A stretch of 64,000 nt of DNA from Lethocerus indicus (Eukaryota > Arthropoda > Insecta > Hemiptera > Belostomatidae), in assembly GCA_019843655.1 (NCBI GenBank), contig JACDQD010000008.1, forward strand, positions 18,448,442 through 18,512,441. Direction: 5' to 3'. Shown here piece by piece: positions 36,921 through 49,480 of the stretch. How positions within the stretch are numbered: the first letter of the stretch is position 1; the number at the start of each line of letters is the position of its first letter. The notes beneath the pieces were generated by a model. The model worked only from the letters and a program-made list of their open reading frames with translations, did not search any database and was not told the origin of the DNA. The translations under genes and the position numbers were made by a program.

Positions 36921-39900
36921 AGTACAATTAAAAATAGAATCACATAACATGGCCCATTTTGCTTTATACACGAGGTACGTTTTTCAGGGTGTATCTTTTG
37001 TCAAACGTTGAATGCAAATAGGTGTTACAAAAAGGTTTGCAATTGTAAACACATTCATTTTTTATTGTTAACAGCCATCACCATAGGCCATGTATAACAG
37101 TTGTTGGTTTTGAGCGGTCATTGTTTCTTTTGAATATATTGTTAATATTTTGAAATAAAATATATAATTTTATAAGGTGATTACTCGAGACACAATTTAA
37201 CAACCATTTCAATCAATGGATGTAATTTTAATGGCATCAAACCGATCCCGAGAAAAGTGATATACATAGGTTTCTAATCTACACGAGTCGGCGTTGGAAG
37301 TAACAGTACGATAGTTGCATTTCCTGTTGATATCAAGGATTGTTCCGTGGAATAATATCGTGGCCAACCGAGAAGTCAAAAACAAAACATCGCCCTAACT
37401 TTTTATTTAAACGTGTTACCTTATTCGCCTAATGTTTTCACGAGCTTTCTGCAATACAGTTCTAAAATGGGATTGAGAATTGCTCAAATTATACTCCGGC
37501 AAGAAGGGAATGTATTCAATTAACTGCGCATTTAAACTTGTTACTTTTTGCTCAGATTCCATGTTAATATATTAGGAATGGGCTTGGTAAATTATACCAC
37601 TAATCCATTGAAACATTACCTGAATCAAGTAGTTTCAGGTTGGTAAAGGTATCCTTTTATATGTGTGTTGTCTTTTTTTTAAATTCCAAGAGGTTGAGAC
37701 AGGAAAGTTTCGTTACATTTTTAAGTTGATAATGTGCCCTAGACCGATGATAAATGTGATCTGCTGCGTTGACACTCCCTAACAATGACAGTAATTATTA
37801 GAAAACTGATTAAAAATTGAAAAGGAAATTTGGTGAGATAAAAGTAGCCTAACTCCAGGAAGGATGGTGTTACTGTAAGCTGTTGACCTCCAATGGGTCA
37901 CGTGTGCTCTCCAACCGGCACTCCTTGTTCTACATAACTGCCGTTTAACGGAGATTGAGCGGATTCCACGAATACCGGTCTGGTTCAAGTCCGAATTAAA
38001 TTTGGTTCAAAATTTAATTCAAATATTTAAATCCACGCTGAATATCGATTACCTAGAAGAGCATGTAGAACGTTAGCTAGTTCTTAACAAATAAATCAAA
38101 TTATAGGAAATAAGAAATATTAGCACTATTCATCAATTAGTTTTCAGATTATTGTATATTTATTCAGAAAAGAAAGTTTAATTAATAATTTAAAACATTT
38201 ATTTTGGGTTTCATGATGTTGGAATAGAACCACTTGTGCAATTCTGGTTGGAATTATTTCATAATTCATGGCCAAGATTCCCTGATGGGAAAGTTCGAAA
38301 TGTGTGTCCGAATTTAATGTGTTTATGTAAATAAAATGTTTAAACCTAAGTGAATTATATGTAAGGCGGTAATCATCGGGGTAATACCCGATTTATATTC
38401 AGATTTATAAATCAGATCGATTTTTTTAAAATTATATTTAATAATGTTCAGCTGATGAGTTTTCTCAGAAAATATTGGGTTCTGAGTTTTCAGTATTTTA
38501 GAGCGTTCACTAAAGCTGAAAGGAAACTTATTACGCGTCAAGTGGTTTTGAAAAAATTTCAAAAGGGAGTCTGAAGAGGGACGCGATAACGGAGATAAGG
38601 GGGCGTCGTCATGTCGTATTTTGGAGTATTATTATCGTCGAGCACTTTAAAACCGTACGTGGAGAAGAAGATAACTGTTCTCAAATAAGTAAACGAGAGG
38701 CCGAGTTCTTTGAAATTATATTTTTACAGACCGTATAGGGAAAACCGGCGTAAAATTCCGCTTCCTTTCAGCTGGCTTTAGGGGATTTTTCTCAGTTCAA
38801 CTATCTCGGCTAGATATAAAACACGATGAACGCATAAGAGTGGACGATATAAGTGTGATATAAAATGTCGTTTTGTTTGAAGTACTCCTCCAGAATAACG
38901 GTTACATATCAATTATCTACTCATGTAATGCAGATTTTTAATACAGAGTATTTTTGGCCAACCAAAATGCTGACTAATTGAGATTTACAATTTATGGTTA
39001 GTGCACGATTTTCTACAATGAGCTCATATCTAGGTAAACTAGTAATTAATTGTAGTAGGTTCCTTTGTCGATTAGGAAATACGTATGGAAACAAAATCAA
39101 AAGTAACAAGTTACTTAATATTAGCCAAGTCATTGATCAGCGATTCTCCTGTATTGTTCAGTGTTTATTAGGCAAGTCTGAGGAAAGTTTGATAGGGGCG
39201 TTCTTCTTCACCTTCGATTGAAGGATTACCTACAGGGAGGTACTTGTGCATTGTCAATTGACAGTTGTGAACAACGGAATGATGAATAATCTGTTGACTA
39301 CCTCATGTTAAAACCTTGATGTCGATTACTTAAGCTGTCTGATTAAGTAAATCAAAGCACATAAACTATACTACACTAGACTATGACCCTTTCCACTAAA
39401 CGATAATACTTTTACTTACCTTCAGAATGGGTTGGGGAACTATAATTTACTAAATAACTAGAAGTTGAATTGGGTATTAACTGGAAGATACAGAGAAATA
39501 TGTAAATCTTTTATAGATGGGACTGAGTATAGTGTCGGTTTTACGAAATTGTATTGTTGTACAGCCACATCACAAATTAACGTTTAAAAAGTGAGGTAAA
39601 ACATAATTAAAAAAACATTGAACCAATATTATGGGTGACATTTTTGTCATAAAAATTCATTAAAGAGGGTTTGGGTTTTCACAATTTGAGGGCGCTTGCG
39701 GTCTTTCATTCATCTATCACCGGTTCTATTTCAATACGCACCTCCCGCCGTTTACCCCAGAATCTCTCAATGGCGCAAATCATCGGAGCGGGGACTAAAC
39801 CAGGGAATTTCTTTTCATTTCCCTTTTGAATTTGTTTCTAATCCAATACTCTGCGACTTTGTCGACTGTTGTCCTCATATTAACACTGGATTTTATTATT

Positions 39901-41080
39901 TAAAAAAATATAATCGGGAGCGTAGGATTTTAGGTATTAGGTAAAAATGTGAAAGAAATTTGTACGATATAATTTAACTAACAAATTATACGATTTGGGA
40001 ATTTATGTGAATTTCATCAAAATAAAATTAATTCCGTTGCTTAAATTCGTAGTACCCAATTTAAATTATGATTTAAACAATTTTTTCGGGTAAACATAAT
40101 TTTTTCGAAGACGTCTGCATATTGCGCCTGGAATTAGCTTCAGAGATACGAAAATTAAATTAAAAAATTCTCTTTTAAATAGGTTTAATTAAAATCAAGT
40201 GTATATCTCCGTAGACGGCTGAGGTGGTAATTACATAACGTCGAGTGGTAGGATCTCAAATGTTAGGCACCGAGCGACTCAAAAGCTTATCAGCGACTAA
40301 AACTCATATGATCCAAAACAACCGGCTGATAATATCTGATCCGAGATTTGGTGTGGGATTTACCTCCTGATATGGAAACCGATTCAGACAAAATCTTACT
40401 TCTCTAAGGTCTTCTAAAAGGAGGAAGCCAAAGCGGGTAGGTATATATTTAATTTTTTTTAAAGGACTTCCTTACTCATTGTCGATTTAATTTTTACTGA
40501 AGGAAGCACAAAGAAATGTACTCGCCTGTTTCTTCCACCTGTATTTTAACTATGTATTTTTTACCTTATTTATGTATTCCAATGTTTTCTTATAACTTAA
40601 CTCGTTTCAAGGTATATTACAATGTACTACACAAAAAAATAGTCAGTTGAATGTGTTGGGCTGGTAAAGAATTATTATGCTTTATAGAACTGCTTGCTGT
40701 AAAGTCATAAATTCAGATAATTTTGGACAGTCTGGAATTATGGATTTCTACAATGATTACCTAAAGCCATGTTAAGAGATTTTCAAAATAAAACCGCCTT
40801 TCGGCTCCAACTTGTTAATTTTGTTAAACAATGCTCGTAATTTAAGAACTGTTAAAGGTTTTTCTCGGCCGGAGTAAATCTATTTTCGGAACCTGAACAG
40901 GTTCCACGTGCACTTTTTGAGCCGGGTGTACAGGGATCCCGTCCAGTACCATATGGGGTACAAGTGATTAGTATGTGGGGGTCCTGTACCAGTCTGCATG
41001 TAGGAGGTAACCGCCGTCTGTCTCACTCTCCGGTTACTAAACCAAGGTTATATATACCCCTCACAGACCCTGTTCACACT

Positions 41081-41094
41081 CACACACACACACA
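41081..41094. repeat. (CA)7 microsatellite
   Basis: Seven perfect CA units, preceded by an interrupted CACT. Confidence 0.9.
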
Positions 41095-42700
41095 AGTCTA
41101 CAATTAATCAGAATATTGTTTTCACTCGCTCAATTCATGGCGGATTGCCGGATCAGATTTAAATTATAGGGACGGAGGAAGGTAACCTGAAACCACTCTG
41201 CGGGGAATAGCGCGTTATTCGTCCTCGCATTTCCTCCTTGTTCAAATGTGTCCACACTCCGAAATTTAACTCGGTCAGATCTAACACTGCAAATAATTAT
41301 GAAAAAAATGTTTAACCGATTCCGAGAGTAAGTAAACTAATGAGGAAGAATTATGTCGATGGGGCTGAATGCATTACCAGATGTATCCCTCACCTATTTG
41401 GAGTAAAAGTATTGGACACAACATAGCAAATAAAACAAACACATCTTAAACGTGTCTTCTCCTAGGGATTGTGTATGGAATATACTTCGCTAAACGTTTG
41501 AATTGTTGGGGGAACCGAATTAATTCAATTCAAATAAAAAATTCCGTATTACCAGTTGTTTTTCATGAGTGGAATTTAATAATGAAAACTAAAAATGAAT
41601 AGTCGTGTGCAATTTGTCCAGATTTCCGACAGCTGGAGTCGAATTTATTGTAGGTCTAACAATATTTTTACTACACGGCCTTTCGACTTAATCATTGTAC
41701 CTAAAGATGGTTTGGGTCTCCTCCTGAGGACGTATTCCTTTAAAACAATAATTAAAGTGATTATAAAACCGCCCACTTGAGTTTTCTCTTCGACCGCCCA
41801 ATAATCCTTCCTTTTATAATGGGACAGTTCCTAGTAACGCTCCTACTCAAACGCCTTCGTGCACACCTCGGACTCAAGGGGAAGCGTTCCGATTTGGTCG
41901 TTTCTTTCCAATAACAGTGGGGCTTTTTCATTTACTTGCAAACGAATTGATATTTTTTATGAAATATACAAATACTTAAAGAAATTATACTTTATTTCGT
42001 GTATACGATTATCTTCTGTACATAGTAAACTTTCTCTTCAATTATTTTAGTACATTGTGTATAATAGTTAAGGCTAAAACAATGACGATTACTTACCTAC
42101 GTGACACATTTCGTTTCCATATTACTAATGAAAAGAACTTCCTTCTTTTTGTCGTTACGTTTTCGCCTGTTAATTTCTTATGGTCGTAAGTATCACTTCA
42201 ATATGGCGTAGATTAAATATTGAATTCTTAAGGGGAAGTAGCATTGTTTTATTAGAAAAATAAGATCACTTGAACGTTCAATATGGTCGAACAAATTATA
42301 AAAATGGAACACCTTGGAATTTAAAAACTAAGCATCATTTAATTACAGTGTTAAGGTATAAACCTGAGTATACAGAAAATTAATTGAAATTTATTCTTAT
42401 TTCACTCTTATTTGTTCTCAATTTCTCGTCTATGGTATTTATTGATCGGGCTCTGTATTATGATCATATACAGTCAATATACCATACAATATCAATATTT
42501 TCGACATCTATGATCTTTTTTTTTGAAAACTGTATTTATTTACCGCGCAAATGTGCTTGATGCCACTATGCGCGGACATCTATGATGTACTTTACCGATC
42601 CTGCAATCAGTTATTGTTCCCGGGATCAAAGAAGTATCAATAAATGGCCTTATGAAGAACTTAAGAGGCCTAGTGATTGAATTTTCTTAATTCAAATGCA

Positions 42701-43200
42701 TGGTTGGAATAGATCAGTATGTCAGTAGGGTGTTCTCCTCATCCACAAGTCTCGGAGGCAACCGGAACGGGTGGAAACTTTTCTAACACGGGACCGATAA
42801 AATTCTAGAGGGAGTCGGGAAGGGAAAAGAGTTTCAGTTGATATCCTCCCAGGAAAAATATACGGGAACAAAAACTTTCGTCTATTTGCAGGGGAGCGCT
42901 CCCCTGCGACTGGAAATCCATTTCCTAAGCGTTCGGGGACCCCAAGGAACCGGTCGGATAAAAACGACTCGCCTCCACCATTCCACCGAGTAATGGAACT
43001 ATCTCTTGAAAGTTTGATCAATTATGGACGATTTAATCTCGTGCAAACGTCTCAGACCGAGATTGAAATCGGTACTCGGGTTTTCTGATCTGCTCGGATC
43101 TAAATATTTTCAGGAAATTACGGACTTTAATCTCCCCTTTCCCTTTGCCCATATTCTGGACCCCCTTATATCTGTCTGAAAGTTTATTGGAAATGCGGGC
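42701..43200. promoter_or_regulatory. GC-elevated block with 20-bp GC palindrome
   Basis: The block is clearly richer in GC than its flanks and carries GCAGGGGAGCGCTCCCCTGC at 42888-42907, a perfect palindrome. A minus-strand frame of 99 codons (42722-43021) shows no known domain. Confidence 0.28.
42888..42907. repeat. 20-bp GC-rich perfect palindrome
   Basis: GCAGGGGAGCGCTCCCCTGC equals its own reverse complement and is 16/20 G+C. In DNA this AT-rich a palindrome of this composition is much less likely by chance than the AT ones. Confidence 0.95.
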
Positions 43201-43397
43201 CTCTTAATAAGAACTGAGCCCAAGCTGTTACAGAGAAATAGTTGAGAAATCGTTTTTCAAAATTTCGTTTTATTATTATCAGCGGTAGATGAATAAATTG
43301 ATTCATGCACCAATCCATAGTTTACATAGTCTAATACGCGCATGTTATACATGCTGTTAAAAGCCAATACTGGGTAAACAACCAATTGATAAGATCC

Positions 43398-43415
43398 GGA
43401 TTACACATGTAATCC
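43398..43415. promoter_or_regulatory. Inverted pair of K50-homeodomain-type sites
   Basis: GGATTAC-ACAT-GTAATCC places two TAATCC cores in inverted orientation with a 4-bp spacer. TAATCC is the preferred core of Otd/Otx, Bicoid and Gsc homeodomains. The site is only predicted. Confidence 0.3.
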
Positions 43416-44107
43416 CGTAATTTAAGTCAAGTGCAAACGTTGAAAAATACTCAAAATAATGTGTTAGACAAAATATGATATCCTGATATTTGAAGAAGTT
43501 TTCGCTGTTTTATTTCAACCCTAACATGGTAAGAATAAAGTACGCGATAAGGTGAATTTCTTGTATCCTATTATAATAGGTGATTATGAAAACAATTTAT
43601 GATTTAATAGAGCTGAAATCAATCAGTAATAAAACTAATCGCCTCGAATGTTTCGCAAGAAGGTTAAATAGGGAGAGCTGTAAAAACTGCGACCCTAAAG
43701 TTAACTGTTCCGAATACCGCTATAATCTGAAAAAGAGAGCCATTGTTGAAAAGGAAGGGGGATAATCACGAGGAGCGTTTAATATTCGCCCCGTTCGCGG
43801 GTTTCTCCGCCATTCCGGAGAATTGCCGTACCGAAAGTATCCTGCTGGTTTAATACCGTTTCGAAAACTTTATGGGGCTGTTACATTTTAGGTGTTTACA
43901 GCACAAATATGACGGACAAAATGTCTATCTTGCCTTGTATTTTTCGAGCCTGAAGAGTGGGATGCATAATTGATTGATGGCACGGAAAAAACTACTTCTC
44001 ACGGCACTGATCTCATTGCTAACGGAATGTCAAACGGACAAAATTATTTAATGTAAATTGAAATTCCATTGGAAGGATTTTTGTATTTTCCTTCTGAGGC
44101 CCTCTTT

Positions 44108-44125
44108 GGGGGGGGGGGGGGGGGG
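44108..44125. repeat. Poly-G run, 18 bases
   Basis: An uninterrupted run of G. Its exact length could be affected by sequencing error. Confidence 0.9.
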
Positions 44126-44240
44126 AGAACCTGACAGACACTGAAGGGGGAGAACAGTGACATTAAAACTACATAAAATTAAGACGAAAATCCGTGTATG
44201 GCTAATCCGGTGTATAATAAATAAGCTTCCTACCCTACAT

Positions 44241-44530
44241 CTCCTCACGCTCCTCTGCATGGAACTCGTAGGTGTCTAACGGCCGTCACTGCGCACAATA
44301 GGGCTCGATTGAGCAGTTCGCGGAATAAAATAAAGATTGTGTCAACCGATTTCGTAAAATATCAACGTTCTCGTAGAGTCGGAATGGAAACCATCCTGAC
44401 CGAGTGGTTACGGAGGCGCCCTCTCCAAGACCGGATGGCAGATGAATCACCATTCCAACTTCTCAATCGCGTTGGCCTCAGATTTTAAAAATGCGGCGCC
44501 CCACTAATTCCGATACCGATGGATCGAACA
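44241..44530. promoter_or_regulatory. GC-elevated block
   Basis: CpG-containing complex sequence with no long open frame and no recognised gene. It is a candidate cis-regulatory element by composition. Confidence 0.22.
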
Positions 44531-45124
44531 CTGCTGATAATGTTAGTCGGATTAATTGAGAATAAAATTCCAGAATTTTCCAGGCGTAAAATTAAATCGG
44601 CTATTCGAAATAATGTGACACTCCCTGAATTTTTAATTGGGTTTCAACCTTTACATTTTTTGAATTTGAATACGAATGTGTAGTTGACTTAAGTCTACAG
44701 GTTTTTGTGTATCTGCACATTACTTAACATTTTTAAGGTTAAGAAATGATTCAGCTGCCGAATAAATGTATAAACTTCTTCCAAAATAAAATACTTTCTA
44801 TTTACATAGTATATCTACCGGCTATAAATCGGTAGACAGCTCAGGTTTCCGTGCGTTAGAAAGGTGAACATTTAAATTCATTCTGTCATCTCCCCTAGCG
44901 ATAAGACGAATTTCTTTCATGAAAAAAGCATTAGTCATCGGCGGTTAAAAGTTGCTGTAAGCGTGTTTCGAAGCAACTAGAAACAATTGGCATTTCATTC
45001 AGACCACGTGCGGATCTGTTATGTAACGCAGTGATTCATTTTCCAGTTCCCCGTATCGGTGTGGCGTACGCCGATGTTTATTTTTTCCGATATCCCGACG
45101 GCGCCCAAGGGTTTATGAACTAAC

Positions 45125-45142
45125 ACTGGGAATATTCCCAGT
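45125..45142. repeat. 18-bp perfect palindrome
   Basis: ACTGGGAATATTCCCAGT equals its own reverse complement. It lies in a GC-richer patch. Confidence 0.9.
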
Positions 45143-48100
45143 TGACCGGCAGGAAAATCCCGGACACATAGTACTGGGATTTCATTACTAGATTCGAAGG
45201 AATACCTCCGATTAATTCAGTATCTGGAAGGCGCAATTAATTTTTGAGTCCAGGACGGGTGATTCACTTGAAAATTATTGTTAGTTATCGCTTGTTTCAG
45301 GGATTAATTTTCTGTGAAAGGCAAAGTTGGTTATTTGGCAACCAATTTGACAATCAGACGGTAGTAGTTTGAATTGTGCAACTGTTTAATTTATTCTATG
45401 ATTTTAGGATAATATTAATTTTTATCAAATCACTCTAGGTAAAAATTAATCGACCTTAATTAAGCCTTAAGTTCGTCCGATACTTCTGTTCAAAACTGTT
45501 CTGACTACATGGATCTTGAAATATAGGTCTTATCCTTTGTATTTCTTTTTCATCAGAACAGATGTTCCATTTTACCGAACAATCGCTAGTATTACAATGC
45601 GATCAAATTCGAAATTTAAAATAGTTTTGCCGGATTCCTGGTGAACAGTGTTTCGAGGTAACTGTACTGTTTAAGACACGGGATCATATTTTGCGGAGTC
45701 TAGTGAGGTGAAAGCCGTTGTCTGGTTTCATACATATAAAGAGAAGGTTTCATACTCCCACAACCCGAGTAGAACTGCATTTTCGCAGAAATATAGGTCT
45801 GTGAATGTAATCTTCCGTTTGACACCTTTTCTTCTTGTGCCTGATTTCAAATTCAGCCGAGAAATCGTTCCCTGAATTTAAATTTAGTAGGCCACAATTG
45901 GATGATCGCGTCAGTCGATGACCCCAATACAGTTTTATTATATTTCGAGACAAGGTTCTGTCGAAAGACCTGAATAAAGGCCACAGTGAAACCGGCCAAG
46001 GCCCCTGTTCATACAGCGGCGAGGAATATCAAATCGTAAGTAAATGTCCATGTACGTTCAGAGGTTAGTTAAAATAATGGGGGATATTTGAGAGTCGGTA
46101 TTACCTATTCCACCATTAATCTCGTTTAGTGATTTCTGTCAATAGTATCTTTTCGTGATTCTTATTTGAGGTGGTATTTCTGATTCCTCTGTGATATATT
46201 ATAAAATTGTATAAAGAATAGCATAGTAATCTCACTTCTCAGTTCATAATTTTCTATTCACATTTGTATCTCAAACATTAATTTGAATATTAGAGAATTT
46301 TTATGGTTCTGAATAGGTATATGACACAGTCTGTACTAAGTAAGTTAATGCATGCCCATTCTCATGCGAATATTTAGAACATAGGGAATTCGTGGCGCGT
46401 TTAACCAATAACTGGTTTATCTCGTGAAATTAAATTCAGTTGAAATATACTGAGTGGGATTCATGAATGAGTTATATTTAAATGGTTGCATTGTTCTGTT
46501 GGGAAATTATCTTTTATTTTTATTCTCCGATTCACAGACTTGTAAAAGTTTTTCATCTCTTCTAAAGACTGTTTCACTTTGGAATGAGTCCGACTGTTTT
46601 TCTTATATTGCCCCGGCCGTGGGAGAGTCTCACTCCCTGTTTGCCTTTTTACTTTTTATTACCTTCGAGCATTATTTCCCTTCTCCCCGGCCAACAATTG
46701 GTTCATCCCATCGGCTTGGAAATGTAGCGCTGTGTCCCAGTTGAAGCTGGTTATTAAGTTTGTAACATTACGAATCGAGAAAATGGTAAATACGTCAGTG
46801 GTACAGGGAAGGAAGTCGAGAGCTGGAGTGGAACATCTGGAAACGTGATTATTAAATGAATTGTTCATTGGAATTTAATTTACTGCGGTTTCTCTTTTTA
46901 ATAAAAAAAATGCTTCAATGTGCAACAATTAGGGCAATGGGTCTTCCAGGTGACCGTATGATTCACTAGGGTACATAACTAGCTGAAACAACCCAACATT
47001 TACATTCGATGTTGTAATATTTTCTTATGGTAAATATTTAAAGGATGCATGGCAAATGATAACAAATTATGAAAAAAAGAAAGGTCTCTAATGTGCTAGA
47101 GGTTACTCTACGAGTGTTTAACGTGCCAACTTAAAAACGATGTAAATTCCTGCAAACACGTGCACGATTATGAGTATTATGAGTAATACTAAGTGTGTAA
47201 ATAAAATTGTTTCATTTTTTTTATTTGTCTTAGCAACAGCGCTAAGGTGCTCCATTAACAATAGCACATCCAGATATTACAAAGCTTAATTATTCTGAAC
47301 TGATTATGGCGAAAACCAGAAACCGGTCTGGTCTCAGAGGAGGAGGTTAGTTGATAATTAACATTTTATTAAAATGATGAATGGGAATAAGGCGTTCCCC
47401 TGCAGACAAAAACTTCCGGACATAAACTTTAAATCTTATGCATTTTAACCGAAAATAATGACCCGATAACGGCTTTTGTCTCCCGGGGGTGAAACCGTAC
47501 AATATTATCCGTGACCTAGAAAACGTTATGAGGCACCCTTAGCAATGTGGGCTCTGGTCGAGAAATGGCATTGATTCATGAGACAAGAATTTAATAGAAT
47601 CGTTAATTACTTGCTTCGTAGAGAACGCGCTCATAAGACATGCGACGGTTATGCAAAATATAATTTTACACACTAATCAATCATGATGTCGATGTATAAA
47701 CACGAAGATTTATGCAAAAACATTCTATGTGAAGAATATTAGGACGAACAAAAAACTCAGACTTTGTTCCAAATATTAATGTTAGTAATATTAGTATTAA
47801 GAGGAGGCATACAAAACATGAAAAACACACGATCAAATTCGCAACTTGTTTATAATGCCCACATATTTTATTTGAAAATATATCAATAATTTTCGGGCAA
47901 CATTCTACATATTCCAGGCCACCCCCGAGGCATGGCGAATAAGGCCGTGTTAGCTGGTTGTTTATAGAGGCCGCTTTCCCCAGTAGGCCCAAACCATCTC
48001 TATTTCCATCAGACGCAACTCCCTTTCTCGAATATTCATTTGCAGAATTGTTCTTATTTCTTCCACTGAATTCAGTTTCCTCCGCCAGTCTCGGAATATT

Positions 48101-48540
48101 TATTGCTCACGTACCATCTATTCTCTCGTTTGGGATCTTCCATCTTCCGGTATTCTGGTAAATAATTGTGTAGTCAACCTGGTAGAAACTGAAAATGGCA
48201 CAAGTTTTATATACACATTATATTTGGTATTATGTATTCTTTTTCAGGTATTGTTTCAGGTTAACTTTAATTTAGCAACACTACTTTTTAAATAGCATAC
48301 TGTCTCCACCGCTTTCGCATCCGTCGTTAAGGCCTCCAGAAGTTTTCAGTGAGGAATAAAAAATTAAAGCATAGAGTCGATGGTAGAATTAAACGGCTTC
48401 AGATTTAGTGCACCACCGGCTGAACAAATCTTGTCCTTGGACGAAGAAAATTAGAGTGGGGTTGGATTGGGGGGGGATTTTGGTAGACGTGTCGTCCGTG
48501 GCAATCAGGCCGTGAACCGGTTAATTATTATGATTCAATT

Positions 48541-48560
48541 CCTCCTCCTCCTCCTCCTCT
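48541..48560. repeat. (CCT)n trinucleotide repeat
   Basis: Six perfect CCT units plus a partial one. It lies in non-coding DNA. Confidence 0.95.
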
Positions 48561-49090
48561 TTCTACTCCTTAACAGTTAATTACTCCATGCCCAGTCTTC
48601 TCCTTAATTGAGGCCCGCTCTGGCTTTTCGGTCAAGAAGGTTTCTTAACCGCATACTTCGCCTTCTTCGTCCTGGACCACCCGGTGTTCAAAAAATGAAA
48701 CTTAATCTGCGTACTAAAGTTGCGACTGTAATAAGTATTTATTTAATTAGCAAGCTCTTATTCAAGTGTACCTACTGCGGAGGCAATTTTTCCGATAATA
48801 TCGGCCTTTAAGAGAACGGAAAAAAGGAGCACTTTATCTTTTTACACAATATAAAACAAACATAGGATTAAAATTATATATTATGCGCTTAGAGGCATAA
48901 TTAATTGGGCCATGAATAAGTTTCAGTCTTTCATATTACATTAAACTAATTTATGGACAACTCAGTATAGAATCACAATCGCATAATACATGGACAGCAA
49001 CTAACAATTAACGACGATTTATTCTACCATTTTACCGAGATTCTAGAAGTCAGAAGAGACGTCACGATGACTATTTCTTTGGCGCATAAT

Positions 49091-49480
49091 GCGATTGCAG
49101 GAATTTGTAGTGGAGGCGCGGGAATCAGTACAATCGGAAATTGTTCGACCGAAATACCTCAGGGGGCGGCTTCGCATAGTTAATTGGGACAGCAGAAAAA
49201 AATGTTAGGGACCATGAAAGGTATGATGACCTTCTGGAAATCGCGACCTCGTGACCTCTCTCTTCCTTTTGTGAGAACCTGTTCCACTCTGCACCGGACA
49301 CGGTGCTCGGACGTCTCCCTTGCATCCTGTTCATAAGATCCTGTTGCGTTAAAAATTTAATTTTTAATACATTTTCCGCTTCGGTCGGTTCCACTTCCCA
49401 TCGCGGATAATTAATTTTCATTACCCATGTGAATTTGGTGCGGTTCGTCGGTTGGTTCGGATTCGTCAAGAAACGATAAT
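49091..49480. promoter_or_regulatory. GC-elevated block
   Basis: It is moderately richer in GC than its surroundings. A minus-strand frame of 121 codons (49125-49490) shows no recognisable domain or flanking splice signals that I trust. It could be a regulatory block or, less likely, an exon. Confidence 0.2.

Larger units (their letters stand above)
36161..42700. other. Long AT-rich non-coding stretch
   Basis: No gene is recognised over about 6.5 kb. It contains a T/G low-complexity run at 36861-36920 and a short (CA)7 at 41081-41094. Slightly more complex patches lie at 40870-41270 and 41860-41930. Confidence 0.55.
43201..44240. other. AT-rich non-coding stretch with paired TAATCC sites and poly-G
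   Basis: No gene is recognised. It contains the inverted GGATTAC/GTAATCC pair at 43398-43415 and an 18-base G run at 44108-44125. Confidence 0.5.
44531..49090. other. Mostly AT-rich non-coding stretch
   Basis: No gene is recognised. It includes an 18-bp palindrome at 45125-45142 and a CCT repeat at 48541-48560. More complex patches lie at 45000-45200 and 48300-48670. Confidence 0.5.
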
